Source of the DNA: Fictibacillus phosphorivorans
GTDB taxonomy: Bacteria > Bacillota > Bacilli > Bacillales > Fictibacillaceae
Reading direction: 5' to 3'
NCBI RefSeq assembly: GCF_023715845.1
Contig: NZ_JAMBOR010000012.1
Span: 1-64,000 of the forward strand
Length of the DNA: 64,000 nucleotides
Shown here: positions 20,156 to 29,835 of the stretch, in pieces
How positions within the stretch are numbered: position 1 is the first letter of the stretch
Layout of the letters: the number at the start of each line of letters is the position of its first letter
Program-made: the position numbers and the translations under genes
Notes under the pieces: model-generated
The model's database searches: none
What the model saw: only the letters and a program-made list of their open reading frames with translations
What the model was told of the DNA's origin: nothing

Positions 20156-20947
20156 TTATAGTGCCCCGCTTACAGCAGTCAGCTTAACGGGTTCTTCGAC
20201 CTCGACAAGCTGTTCAAACCACTTAAGTTCATCACGTAATCGTACTACTTCTCCAACGATAATCATGCTAGGGTTCTCAATCTTTTCCTTCCGTACGATA
20301 TTTTCAATGGTATCTAATGTACCTGTTACAGTTCGCTGCTTTTCTAAAGATCCCCATTCAACTAAAGCCACAGGAGTATTCTTATCTTTTCCGTGTTTTA
20401 TCAGCTGTTTACATATATAAGGAAGGTTGGTGATACCCATATAAATAGCTAATGTATCAATCCCATTCACCAAGCTCTCCCATTTTAACTCTTCTTCTTG
20501 CCCCTTTTTTCTGTGTCCTGTCACAATCGCATAGCTTGAAGCGATGTTCCGATGTGTCACAGGTATACCTGCATAGGCTGGAGCGGCAATCCCTGAAGTG
20601 ATTCCGGGGATAACTTCAAAAGCTATTCGGTTTTTTGATAAGGCTTCTGCTTCCTCTCCGCCTCGGCCAAATACAAATGGATCGCCGCCTTTAAGCCGGG
20701 TTACTGTTTTTCCTTTTTGTGCATGCTTGACTAAAAAGCTGTTAATGGTTTCTTGTTTCATAAAATGGTAGTTTGGCAATTTGCCGCAATAGATCAGATC
20801 GCACCCTTTTTTCGCATGCTCCAGTAGTTCTTTATTCACTAATCGGTCATATAGGATTACGTCTGCTTCCTGAATGCAGCGCAACCCTTTAACCGTGATC
20901 AACTCCGGATCACCAGGACCTGCTCCGACAAGATAAACTTTTCCCAT
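20156..20947 (-). CDS. cobA: Uroporphyrinogen-III C-methyltransferase
   Basis: A 263-residue SAM-dependent enzyme making precorrin-2, the first step to siroheme. The SAM-binding signature VGAGPGDPELITVKG is at residues 6-20, with GGDPFVFGRGGEE and the VIPGITSG segment following. Three ATGs lie in a row after AAGGAGGG; the third (20947) has normal spacing and gives the usual MGKVYLVGAG start. It has no fused uroporphyrinogen synthase. It sits between the small DUF3906 gene and sirB in the cys operon. Confidence 0.95.
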   Translation of the reverse strand: MGKVYLVGAGPGDPELITVKGLRCIQEADVILYDRLVNKELLEHAKKGCDLIYCGKLPNYHFMKQETINSFLVKHAQKGKTVTRLKGGDPFVFGRGGEEAEALSKNRIAFEVIPGITSGIAAPAYAGIPVTHRNIASSYAIVTGHRKKGQEEELKWESLVNGIDTLAIYMGITNLPYICKQLIKHGKDKNTPVALVEWGSLEKQRTVTGTLDTIENIVRKEKIENPSMIIVGEVVRLRDELKWFEQLVEVEEPVKLTAVSGAL

Positions 20948-20959
20948 CATCATCCCTCC

Positions 20960-21181
20960 TTACGAATTTAGTAGCGTTTCCCTTTCATATAGTACAAATC
21001 CATTACCGCTTCGGATTTTTTTCTTTTCATAGAGTGAAATCTCTTCAATATCTGGCTCTTTCAGAAAATACTTTTCAAGCTCAACATCCACTAGCTGAAA
21101 TGCCTGCTCATCTGTGGAAGCGGCTATGACAACAGGTACCACTTCAGATTTTAAGTTGACTTCAAACCGGTATAGATACAA
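20960..21181 (-). CDS. DUF3906 family small protein
   Basis: A 73-residue protein starting MYLYRFEVNLKSEVVPVVIAAS, of the DUF3906 family found next to sulfite reductase and siroheme genes in bacilli; its function is unknown. It has no membrane segment or cysteine. A longer frame starting at 21256 overlaps the sulfite reductase gene, but AAAGGAGG lies eight bases before the TTG at 21181, which is taken as the start. Its conserved place between sulfite reductase and siroheme synthesis suggests a part in cofactor insertion or regulation; this is inference from context. Confidence 0.8.
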   Translation of the reverse strand: MYLYRFEVNLKSEVVPVVIAASTDEQAFQLVDVELEKYFLKEPDIEEISLYEKKKIRSGNGFVLYERETLLNS

Positions 21182-21194
21182 AAGAAGACCTCCT

Positions 21195-22823
21195 TTATGA
21201 AACTTTTTCTTCAAGTTGCTCGGATATTTGATTAAGTTTTTCTTGCAAAGGTTCAAGACCTACCCTGTTGACATAATCGAAAAATGTTTCAAGAGGAAGC
21301 TTTGTTTCTTTAAAATAATCCAGTAAACGGACTAGAACTTCATCAAGAAGATCGGCATGGAATTTCCCTTTTAACTTTTCATTAAACTTTCCGCCGCCAT
21401 CAAGTGTTCCGCCAACATAAATCTCAAAAGCTTGAACCATCTTTCTCTCTTTTGTTTTTAACAATACGCCCTGCAGACCGATATCGGCGATTTGACGCTG
21501 CCCGCAGGAGTTAGGGCATCCGACCATATGAATCCTTACTGGGACATCTAGTGAGATTCTTTGATCCAATCCTTCCGCGATTCTACGCATTCTTTCTTTC
21601 GTTTCAACCAAGGCCAAATTACAATATTCAATACCCGTACAAGAAACAGAGTGCCCGATGAAAGAAAGAGGACGAGTTGTGATTCGTTTAAAGATCTCTT
21701 CATTTAAAAGAGATTCTACATTTTCATGTTTCACATTAGGAATAATTAAGTTTTGGGAGTTAACAGTTCGAATCTCACCGTTGCCGTATAACCTTGCAAT
21801 CTCTGCAAGCTGCAACACTTCATCCGCATCTAATCGTCCAACCGGAACATTAAAACCGATATAGTTTAATCCCTTTTGCTTTTGAGGATGAACACCATAG
21901 AAATATCCGCCGTTCCAGCTTTGCAGGGCATCCGTTCCTTTTGATGGAAGCGGTCCTGTATATTCTAAAAGTTTCTCTTTGAATTTTTCTGGACCCCAGT
22001 CTGCCATCAAAAATTTAAGGCGAGCGAGATGTCTTTTTTCTCTATAACCGTAATCACGGAAAATGGTAGTAATCGCAATTGAAATTTCTTTTACTTGATG
22101 CGGTTCAATAAAAACGTCAAGCGGTTGTGCTAAGAACGGACGTGATGATAAGCCACCGCCTATCTTAATATGAAAACCAGGAACCTCCTGGCCATCAATT
22201 ACTTTAAAAGCCGGTGTAAAAGCAACACAATTTATCTCTGCATGGGCACTGTTATTCACGTTGGAACTAATAGACATCTTATATTTTCTTGGAAGGTTAG
22301 AGAAATCTTCATTGTGCTGGAAAAATTCATATACCTCTTTAACAATTTCAGAGGTATCAAACAATTCATGAGGATCTAACCCAGCTATCGGATTACCTAT
22401 GATATTCCTCGTAATGTCACCACAAGCTCCTGCACTCGATAACCCTGCTGCTTGTAATCGTTTAAAAATATCCGGAATTTCTTCAATCGTCAGCCAGTGG
22501 AACTGGATCGCCTGCCGTGTCGTGATATCAAATACGCCTCTTCCATAATCTTTGCTGATATGGGCAAGTGTCTTAACCTGTTCATAGTTTAAAATGCCTG
22601 AAGGTACATTTACTCTCATCATGAAGTAACCATCTTCCTTCGGCCGCTGCAGATATAGACCAGCCCATTTGAAACTGTCCCACTCTTCTTTTGGAATTGA
22701 AGAGAATCCATTTTCTGCGTAATAAGGGATATCTTCAAAGATTTTCAGCCCATCTTTTACAAGCTTCTTCTGCTCTGTTTTATTAAGCTTGGGGTTATCA
22801 GCCCACATTTTTTCATAAGCCAT
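21195..22823 (-). CDS. Ferredoxin-type sulfite reductase (nitrite/sulfite reductase family)
   Basis: A 542-residue siroheme/[4Fe-4S] enzyme reducing sulfite to sulfide with six electrons. Two tandem ferredoxin-like/sulfite reductase repeats are present (N-terminal YFMMRVNVPSG and second-half NYIGFNVPVGR). The cluster/siroheme ligands are SCTGIEYC (about residues 392-399) and GCPNSC (about 432-437). The single-chain layout resembles NirA/ferredoxin-sulfite reductase, so electrons probably come from ferredoxin; no CysJ flavoprotein gene is nearby. ATG 22823, nine bases after AAAGGAG, is preferred to the GTG two codons earlier. The cys operon context argues for sulfite rather than nitrite. Confidence 0.93.
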   Translation of the reverse strand: MAYEKMWADNPKLNKTEQKKLVKDGLKIFEDIPYYAENGFSSIPKEEWDSFKWAGLYLQRPKEDGYFMMRVNVPSGILNYEQVKTLAHISKDYGRGVFDITTRQAIQFHWLTIEEIPDIFKRLQAAGLSSAGACGDITRNIIGNPIAGLDPHELFDTSEIVKEVYEFFQHNEDFSNLPRKYKMSISSNVNNSAHAEINCVAFTPAFKVIDGQEVPGFHIKIGGGLSSRPFLAQPLDVFIEPHQVKEISIAITTIFRDYGYREKRHLARLKFLMADWGPEKFKEKLLEYTGPLPSKGTDALQSWNGGYFYGVHPQKQKGLNYIGFNVPVGRLDADEVLQLAEIARLYGNGEIRTVNSQNLIIPNVKHENVESLLNEEIFKRITTRPLSFIGHSVSCTGIEYCNLALVETKERMRRIAEGLDQRISLDVPVRIHMVGCPNSCGQRQIADIGLQGVLLKTKERKMVQAFEIYVGGTLDGGGKFNEKLKGKFHADLLDEVLVRLLDYFKETKLPLETFFDYVNRVGLEPLQEKLNQISEQLEEKVS

Positions 22824-22838
22824 GTTCACAGTCTCCTT

Positions 22839-23438
22839 TTAGATAAGATTTTTTTCTTGCAAATAATCTAAAATAGCATCGACACTCTCAGAAACGCTTT
22901 TTTCATTTGTGTGAATGGTAAGTGAAGGAGACACGGGTGCCTCATATGGGGAATCGATTCCAGTAAAGTCAGGAATCTCTCCTTTTCGAGCTTTACTGTA
23001 TAGTCCCTTCGGATCTCGTTTCTCACATTCTTCGATCGGACAGGAAACAAAGATCTCTATGAACTCTTCTTCTGATATGATTTCCTTTGCTCGTTCACGG
23101 TCTTGTATGAAGGGTGAGATGAATGCAGTCAGCACCACTGTTCCATTATCAACAAAAAGCTTAGACACTTCAGAAATTCTTCGTATATTTTCAGTGCGAT
23201 CTTCATCAGAAAATGATAGATCACGATTTAGACCGTTTCTGATGTTGTCACCATCAAGAACATAGTTTCGGATGTTACGTTCATAGAGCTCTCTTGCAAG
23301 TGCATTAGCGATGGTGGACTTTCCTGATCCGGAAAGTCCTGTGAACCACAAGACAAAACTAGAATGGTTGTTTTGTTTTCTTCGCTCTTCTTTTGTAATG
23401 GAACTAACATGCCAGACGGTATTATTGTGTGTACTCAT
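22839..23438 (-). CDS. cysC: Adenylylsulfate kinase
   Basis: A 199-residue APS kinase that phosphorylates APS to PAPS. The P-loop GLSGSGKST is at residues 34-42, followed by the DGDNIRNGLN substrate loop and the FISPF and KGLYSKAR lid segments. It follows sat by about ten bases and precedes the sulfite reductase gene. The downstream reductase CysH has the iron-sulfur cysteines of APS reductases, so PAPS may mainly serve sulfotransfer or be an alternative substrate. Confidence 0.96.
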   Translation of the reverse strand: MSTHNNTVWHVSSITKEERRKQNNHSSFVLWFTGLSGSGKSTIANALARELYERNIRNYVLDGDNIRNGLNRDLSFSDEDRTENIRRISEVSKLFVDNGTVVLTAFISPFIQDRERAKEIISEEEFIEIFVSCPIEECEKRDPKGLYSKARKGEIPDFTGIDSPYEAPVSPSLTIHTNEKSVSESVDAILDYLQEKNLI

Positions 23439-23449
23439 TTGCGGCTCCT

Positions 23450-24601
23450 TTAAGCTGATTTTTCTTTCTGTTTACGCAATCCATTGATCAATACTTCTAC
23501 TACTTCCTTTCGGCTGAACGTACTCGGAGGTAACTCCCCGTTTCTTAGGAGTTCTCTTACTTTCGTACCTGATAAAATCACATGACTTTCGCTTGAATGT
23601 GGACACGTTTTAGAGGAAGCCATCCCTTCACATTTTGTGCAATAAAAACTGTGTTCAAAGAATAGAGTAGTGATTCCGATTTCCTCTTCGGAAAACTGCG
23701 AAAAGATCTCTTGAGCTTCATACGTTCCATAATAATTGCCTACACCAGCATGATCTCGGCCAACAATAAAATGCGTACAGCCAAAATTCTTTCTCACGAG
23801 TGCGTGAAAGATTGCTTCACGAGGCCCGGCATAACGCATCGCAGCAGGGAATACAGCAAGGAATACTCGATCGCTCGGATAATAATTTTCAAGAAGTACG
23901 TGATAACTTTCCATCCGAACATCAGCTGGTATATCATCTGATTTTGTTTCACCGACTAGCGGGTTCAAAAAGAGACCATCTACCGTCTCAAGTGCTGTTT
24001 TTTGAATATATTCGTGAGCACGGTGCACAGGATTCCTTGTTTGAAAACCAACAACAGTTTTCCAACCTAAGCTGCTAAACTTCTTTCTCGTTTCACTTGG
24101 GTCAAGGTGGTAGTTAATAAATGAATTTTTTTCAATCCGTTTTACAAGTGTGATATCCCCACCTACATATACCGTTGGTCGGTCAAGCAACTTCTTTACG
24201 CCTGGGTGTTCTAAATCAGTAGTTTTATAAACTTTCTCTGCTTCATCATGCTTATCTGGGAAAAAGGTATCGCCAACCTGCAATATTCCATAAGTCACAC
24301 CCTTATAAGTGAGCCGAACGTCTTCACCTGTACTAAGAGATTCGGCAGATTCGTGAGTCACTGGCAAAGTGATCGGCAGGCTCCAAACCGTGCCATCACT
24401 CAGTCTCATTTGATCCACAACAGATTGATAGTCTGCTTGATTTAAGAAGCCTGTTAAAGGGCTGTATGCTCCGACAGCGATTAATTCAAGATCAGTTAGT
24501 GCTGTTAAATCTAATTCAATTTCTTTTTGAATATGTCCATATGGTGTTTCTGGTTTAAACCGATCAATTAATGTTCCTCCGTGAGGTTGTATTGTTGTCA
24601 T
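23450..24601 (-). CDS. sat: Sulfate adenylyltransferase (ATP sulfurylase)
   Basis: A 383-residue enzyme of the single-chain Sat type that activates sulfate with ATP to APS. Visible motifs are [15 protein letters not shown] (nucleotide-binding HxxH), VGRDHAGVG, and a zinc-ligand segment [14 protein letters not shown] 24601 has a strong GGAGGAGAG site. The gene lies between cysH and cysC, the usual order in bacilli, but no cysP sulfate permease follows; uptake must be encoded elsewhere. Confidence 0.97.
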   Translation of the reverse strand: MTTIQPHGGTLIDRFKPETPYGHIQKEIELDLTALTDLELIAVGAYSPLTGFLNQADYQSVVDQMRLSDGTVWSLPITLPVTHESAESLSTGEDVRLTYKGVTYGILQVGDTFFPDKHDEAEKVYKTTDLEHPGVKKLLDRPTVYVGGDITLVKRIEKNSFINYHLDPSETRKKFSSLGWKTVVGFQTRNPVHRAHEYIQKTALETVDGLFLNPLVGETKSDDIPADVRMESYHVLLENYYPSDRVFLAVFPAAMRYAGPREAIFHALVRKNFGCTHFIVGRDHAGVGNYYGTYEAQEIFSQFSEEEIGITTLFFEHSFYCTKCEGMASSKTCPHSSESHVILSGTKVRELLRNGELPPSTFSRKEVVEVLINGLRKQKEKSA

Positions 24602-24625
24602 TTTTCTCTCTCCTCCTATTTTTTC

Positions 24626-25330
24626 TTAGCTATGAAGACCACATTCTCTTTTTCCAGTTCCCGACCAGCGTCCGGAACGGAGATCATCCGCGTTTATAAC
24701 TGCCTTTGTACAAGGAGCACAGCCGATACTTGGATATCCATTATCGTGAAGTTTGTTATATGGCAGATCATGCTTATGGGCGTACCGCCAGATGTCTTTC
24801 CATGTCCAGTGAATAAGCGGGCAGATCTTAATACTGCGGAAACGCTCATCTTTGTTAATAAACTGAGTTTGCTGCCTCGTTGGCGACTGTTCCCGTCGCA
24901 ATCCTGAAAGCCAGGCTTTTACCCCTTTGAGCTCTTCTTCTAAAGGGATGATTTTTCTAATGGTACAGCATTGGTTTGAATCAGCCTTCCATAGTTCTTC
25001 ACCATGCTTATGTGCCTGTTCCTCAAGCGTTAATGCTGGCGTCTTGAGCTTAAGCCGCAGCGATGGATACCTTTTTTTCGCTGCCTCAACCACCTCATAT
25101 GTTTCTTGAAAGTGCAGCTGAGTGTCCAAGAAAACCACTTTAGCATCAGGTTTAACTCGGGTTACCAGATCGACTAATACACTTCCTTCGATGCCAAAGC
25201 TGCAAGCATATACAAGATCATCGCCGTACATTTCATACGCCCAATTCAGTACATCTAAAGCCCCTTTCTCAGGCGTATCGATATTAAACTCTTTGGTGTT
25301 GTTGTTATCCCATGTTTCATAAGTTAACAA
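24626..25330 (-). CDS. cysH: Phosphoadenylyl-/adenylylsulfate reductase
   Basis: A 234-residue thioredoxin-dependent enzyme producing sulfite from APS or PAPS. Cys121-Cys122 (QCCTIRK) and Cys204-Cys207 (CAPC) form the [4Fe-4S] site seen in APS reductases and the Bacillus enzyme, and the catalytic cysteine is Cys230 in KRECGLH. The start is TTG 25330, seven bases after GGAGG. It is the first large gene of the operon, behind a second terminator-like hairpin (25364-25420). Confidence 0.95.
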   Translation of the reverse strand: MLTYETWDNNNTKEFNIDTPEKGALDVLNWAYEMYGDDLVYACSFGIEGSVLVDLVTRVKPDAKVVFLDTQLHFQETYEVVEAAKKRYPSLRLKLKTPALTLEEQAHKHGEELWKADSNQCCTIRKIIPLEEELKGVKAWLSGLRREQSPTRQQTQFINKDERFRSIKICPLIHWTWKDIWRYAHKHDLPYNKLHDNGYPSIGCAPCTKAVINADDLRSGRWSGTGKRECGLHS

Positions 25331-25363
25331 TCTCTTAACCTCCTTACACGAATCACATAGTCC

Positions 25364-25433
25364 AACAAAAAAAGCAGCCTTAACGATTTAAAGGACATGT
25401 TCCCTTACGTTAAAGCCGCCTCTAGTTTTCTAG
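25364..25433 (-). terminator. Terminator-like hairpin in the yezD-cysH interval
   Basis: On the minus strand GCGGCTTTAACG (25408-25419) pairs with CGTTAAGGCTGC (25374-25385, two wobble or mismatch positions) and is followed by seven T residues. A smaller CTAGAAAACTAG hairpin lies just upstream (25421-25432). It lies inside the operon, between yezD and cysH, so it should reduce or condition transcription into cysH. Confidence 0.7.
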
Positions 25434-25439
25434 TCAGCG

Positions 25440-25583
25440 CTATCTAATTCTTACTTTCTCGTTTTTCTCGAGTTGAATTACTTTTCCATCCTGCACGATT
25501 AAAGTTATGGATCCAAATTTGATGTTATTCAACATTTGTTGAAGCTGAGGAAGAAAATCGATTTCACACTTTTCATTCGCCAC
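25440..25583 (-). CDS. yezD: YezD-like DUF2292 small protein
   Basis: A 47-residue protein beginning MANEKCEIDFLPQLQQMLNN. It matches the DUF2292/YezD pattern: a short helix, then FGSITLIVQDGKVIQLEKNEK as a beta hairpin. GTG 25583 lies seven bases after GGGAGG. It sits between the S-box riboswitch and cysH, as the first gene of the cys operon. Family members are found beside sulfur-assimilation genes, but the function is unknown; the single cysteine (Cys6) is not obviously conserved. Confidence 0.85.
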   Translation of the reverse strand: MANEKCEIDFLPQLQQMLNNIKFGSITLIVQDGKVIQLEKNEKVRIR

Positions 25584-25615
25584 TCCACTGCCTCCCTTTT
25601 TTTACAAAATATCTC

Positions 25616-25780
25616 TTTACATAAAATAAAAAAAACTTTCCATTTCGGAAAGATAGTGGAGGTAAACGTATTACCTTATCTTCCAAAATGTAAAAACATT
25701 CTGCTGGAGTTAGCACCTTACAAATCGCAGGTTGCCGGGTTTCATCGGGCCAGTTCCCTTCACCACTCTGGATAAGAGTT
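25616..25780 (-). promoter_or_regulatory. SAM-I (S-box) riboswitch of the cys operon
   Basis: On the minus strand the aptamer runs from CTCTTATCCAGAG (from 25778) through CCCGATGAAACCCGGCAACC and AAGGTGCTAACTCC to GAAGATAAGG (ending 25673). Downstream CTTTCC and GGAAAG (25647-25652, 25636-25641) form a terminator followed by a long T run (to 25616). It precedes yezD and cysH, so sulfate reduction should be repressed by SAM. Confidence 0.95.
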
Positions 25781-25869
25781 TAATTTTTAAAAATCATATC
25801 ACATCTGCAAAAGATATCAAACCCTAATTTTATATTTTTTATTTTTTCTGAAAAAATTTCAATCGGCAG

Positions 25870-25976
25870 TTGACAACTTGTAATCGTGACACATATAGTA
25901 ATAACTAAAATTTCATCCGTATCGCTGATCGGAAAAACCGAAGGCTCTTAACATCTGGTTAAGGGCCTTTTTATTT
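25870..25976 (+). promoter_or_regulatory. Promoter and terminator-containing leader of the TauE-like exporter
   Basis: A sigma-A type promoter is visible: TTGACA at 25870-25875 and TATAGT at 25894-25899 (18-base spacer). About 35 bases later, arms AAGGCTCTTAAC (25941-25952) and GTTAAGGGCCTT (25958-25969, one wobble) run into TTTTTATTTT, only a few bases before the GGAGGAGG ribosome site. A small TCGG-AAAAA-CCGA hairpin precedes it. The layout is that of an attenuator or a very short RNA ending before the gene. It does not resemble a SAM-I aptamer. Confidence 0.7.
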
Positions 25977-25991
25977 TGGAGGAGGAATTTG

Positions 25992-26903
25992 ATGGAAAAG
26001 TTAATCATTCTAGCTTTTATTGGACTTTTGGCACAATTGATCGACGGCTCGCTTGGAATGGCGTATGGGGTTACTTCCACTTCTTTGTTATTAGTAGCCG
26101 GGATTGCTCCTGCGGCGGCTTCTGCTTCCGTCCACCTGGCAGAAGTGGTAACAACCGCTGCTTCTGGCATATCTCATATTAGATTTGGCAATGTAGATAA
26201 GCGAGTGGTTCTCCGGTTGATTATACCGGGATCAGTCGGAGCATTCTTAGGCGCTTGCTTTTTGAGCAGTCTTCCCGGAGATATCGTAAAGCCCTATGTT
26301 TCTTTATTTTTAATTGGTCTAGGATTCTACATCTTGTTTCGTTTTCTTTCAAAGATCGGGAATGCAAATCCTAAACCCACACCTGCAGTTCATTCTCTTT
26401 CAAAGAAACAGCTCATGCCACTAGGCTTACTCGCTGGATTCCTGGATGCAACAGGAGGTGGCGGATGGGGTCCTGTAACGACACCTGTACTTCTTGCAAA
26501 AGATATGAAAGCTCGAAAAGTGATTGGTTCTGTTGATACGAGTGAGTTTGCTGTTGCCGTTTCAGCCTCAGTTGGTTTCTTTATTTCTCTCGGCTGGGCA
26601 CAAGTTGAGTGGTTATGGGTCGGTGCATTGATGGCAGGCGGTATCGTTGCAGCTCCAATCGCAGCATGGCTAGTCCGAATCATTCCTTCACATATCTTAG
26701 GAGTTTTAGTTGGCGGCTTGATCATCATAACGAATGTGAGAACATTGCTCTTACCTTTTGGTTTTTCTTCTAACCTCATGTTTGCTATTTATTTTGTTCT
26801 TGCAGCGTTTTGGGCAGTTGGTATTATCTACACTGTTAAAAGTGTTCCAAATGCGAAGAAAAATAAAAATCCGAACTTTTTTAAAAATTCAGTTGACTAT
26901 TGA
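25992..26903 (+). CDS. TauE/SafE family sulfite/anion exporter
   Basis: A 303-residue membrane protein with eight or more hydrophobic segments and the two TauE/SafE repeats (LIDGSLGMAYG and GFLDATGGGGWGPVTTP). Members export sulfite, sulfoacetate or other anions, or act in sulfur compound uptake. ATG 25992 is six bases after GGAGGAGG; a TTG one codon earlier is also in frame. It is divergent from the cys operon and sits 5' of the metY riboswitch, so removal of surplus sulfite, or sulfur-compound import, is a sensible inference. Confidence 0.88.
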   Translation: MEKLIILAFIGLLAQLIDGSLGMAYGVTSTSLLLVAGIAPAAASASVHLAEVVTTAASGISHIRFGNVDKRVVLRLIIPGSVGAFLGACFLSSLPGDIVKPYVSLFLIGLGFYILFRFLSKIGNANPKPTPAVHSLSKKQLMPLGLLAGFLDATGGGGWGPVTTPVLLAKDMKARKVIGSVDTSEFAVAVSASVGFFISLGWAQVEWLWVGALMAGGIVAAPIAAWLVRIIPSHILGVLVGGLIIITNVRTLLLPFGFSSNLMFAIYFVLAAFWAVGIIYTVKSVPNAKKNKNPNFFKNSVDY

Positions 26904-26943
26904 TTAAGAGGTATGTAATATAATCCTTAATTCAATATTCAAT

Positions 26944-27104
26944 CTTCTTATCCAGAGAGGCGGAGGGACTGACCCTATGAAGCCCGGCAACCAGCAGAGA
27001 TGCATGGTGCTAATTTCAGCAGAACAATTCACGTTCTGAAAGATGAGACTTCGATCGTTATGAAATCATCGGGACCTCTTCTTTTGGAAGAGGTTTTTTC
27101 TTTT
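26944..27104 (+). promoter_or_regulatory. SAM-I (S-box) riboswitch of metY
   Basis: The aptamer starts TTCTTATCCAGAGAGG, contains ATGAAGCCCGGCAACC and ATGGTGCTAATTTC, and closes with AAAGATGAGA (about 27050). The terminator arms GACCTCTTC and GAAGAGGT (27073-27081, 27087-27094) are followed by TTTTTTCTTTT. P1 contains one G-U pair. Transcription may start in its own promoter behind the TauE gene or read through from it. Confidence 0.95.
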
Positions 27105-27137
27105 GGATAAGTGGACTCTGGAATCGGTATTGAATAA

Positions 27138-28475
<1,338 letters not shown>

Positions 28476-28483
28476 TAAATAAA

Positions 28484-28537
28484 AGAAGGGGGTGAATCAA
28501 AGTGCAAAATCTTTGAGTTCACCCCCCCTATTTTATG
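28484..28537 (+). terminator. Terminator of metY
   Basis: A long stem pairs AGGGGGTGAA and TCAAAG with CTTTGA and TTCACCCCCCT around an eight-base loop, followed by ATTTT. It begins about ten bases after the metY stop. Confidence 0.8.
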
Positions 28538-28812
28538 AAAAAGGACGTTTTGATAAATCAAAACCACATTAGGGGGTAACTTTGTAAGATTATAAGCTAA
28601 AATGACTGAATATCAGGTTGTTTTAGTGTTTTGTAAAACTTGAAATTAGCGTGTAGGCGCGAATGGCTGACCATTTTCGCGAAGATGAGGATTTTCACGC
28701 TTAGCTCGGCGATTCTGCGCGGTACGCGAAACAAGGTCTATCTTACGCGAACGTGTAACAAAATAAAAAAACACGTACCGTAAAAACTTCAATAAGAACT
28801 AACTATTGATAA
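28538..28812. repeat. Gene-free interval with recurrent CGCGAA-type motifs
   Basis: No coding frame is convincing here. Between 28650 and 28765 the motif CGCGAA/TTCGCG and near versions (GCGCGAA, TTCGCGAA, TTCACGC, TGCGCGG, TACGCGAA, TACGCGAAC) recur about every 15-25 bases in a stretch clearly richer in G and C than the surrounding AT-rich DNA. A similar but shorter cluster is seen near 55130-55215. It looks like a degenerate interspersed repeat. Confidence 0.55.
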
Positions 28813-28815
28813 AAA

Positions 28816-28846
28816 AAGAAAGCTAACTATGTCTGCTTTCTTTTTT
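28816..28846. terminator. Bidirectional terminator overlapping the LysR stop codon
   Basis: AAGAAAGC and GCTTTCTT arms, with T runs on both strands, span the end of the minus-strand LysR-family gene. Confidence 0.75.
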
Positions 28847-29744
28847 AGGGGATGGAAACCACCTGATTAATATTTTCATTTAACCATAAGGTGGATGTCG
28901 CTATAAACTTTTCTGCAGCCGGCGAAAGATTCTTAAAAGATAATGAACCTATTCCAATAGAAGAAACAGCTTGTTCACCAGAAAGAGGTATTTTTTTCAC
29001 ACCGGCAGGAAGATTATATAATGCGATTTCAGGCAGAATAGCTACACCAAGCCCGTTTTTCACCATAGAGATGATCGCCTGCTCATCATCTAAACGAAAC
29101 GCAATTTCAGGAAAAGATTTATTTGGTTTAAGAATCTTATGTACCATTTTTAGTGTGGAGTTTTGAAGGATAAGTTTCTCCTTTTTCAGTGCACGCGTCT
29201 TTATTACCTTTTCAACACTAAGATGTTGGTTCTCCGGTACAACACAGTAAAATGTTTCGCGCTTTAATGGAAGAACTTCGAAATCAACAGCGGGCAGCAT
29301 TAAGAATCCAAAATCTATGACTCCTTGAGAAATCCATTGTGAAATCTCTTCCTGCTTCCCTTCCATAACTTCTACTTTTATATGAGGATATTGATTCATG
29401 AACTTTTTCAATATTCCCGGAAGCCATTCAACCGAAATAGATGAAAAAGTTCCAATTCTGACAGTACCTATTTCAAGTCCTTGTATTTCTCCAGCCTCCT
29501 GAAGCATCTTCTTGTTTAATGTAAGAATATCCCGGATATACATCAACATTCTTTCACCATTCACTGTTAATCTGATACCAGCTTTATTACGAGTCAATAA
29601 AGAAAAACCAAGGTCTTTTTCTAAGCTAGCAATAGCATGGCTTACTCCTGATTGAGATATATTTAATGCTTCGCTTGCCTTTGTTAAACTTCCAAGCTCT
29701 ACAACTGTATGAAATATTTCGTATTTGCCAATCGACAAATTCAT
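28845..29744 (-). CDS. LysR family transcriptional regulator
   Basis: A 299-residue regulator with an N-terminal winged helix-turn-helix (residues 1-60; LTKASEALNISQSGVSHAIASLEKDLGF) and a two-lobed effector domain from about residue 90 (GTVRIGTFSSI). It follows the LysE-type exporter gene in the same direction with a gap of about 90 bases. LysR-LysE pairs are common, with the regulator sensing the exported amino acid; the effector here is unknown. Confidence 0.9.
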   Translation of the reverse strand: MNLSIGKYEIFHTVVELGSLTKASEALNISQSGVSHAIASLEKDLGFSLLTRNKAGIRLTVNGERMLMYIRDILTLNKKMLQEAGEIQGLEIGTVRIGTFSSISVEWLPGILKKFMNQYPHIKVEVMEGKQEEISQWISQGVIDFGFLMLPAVDFEVLPLKRETFYCVVPENQHLSVEKVIKTRALKKEKLILQNSTLKMVHKILKPNKSFPEIAFRLDDEQAIISMVKNGLGVAILPEIALYNLPAGVKKIPLSGEQAVSSIGIGSLSFKNLSPAAEKFIATSTLWLNENINQVVSIP

Positions 29745-29835
29745 CCCTCTTTATATTAGTTTTACTCATAATATAACATAAATTATGAACATCTTTCATC
29801 ATTTAACGACATGATAAGATGAATTTCACATTTTG

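Noticed and set aside
25640-25780. T-box or lysine riboswitch in the cys leader
   Set aside because: The aptamer has the full S-box order of conserved segments; no T-box TGGNACCGCG motif or lysine-type junction is seen.
26390-26779. 129-codon frame on the strand opposite the TauE gene
   Set aside because: A shadow of a real coding region; low-complexity composition and no ribosome site.
28640-28770. CRISPR-like regular spacing of CGCGAA motifs
   Set aside because: Motifs are short and inexact, spacers vary in length, and no 24-40-base repeat or cas gene is present.
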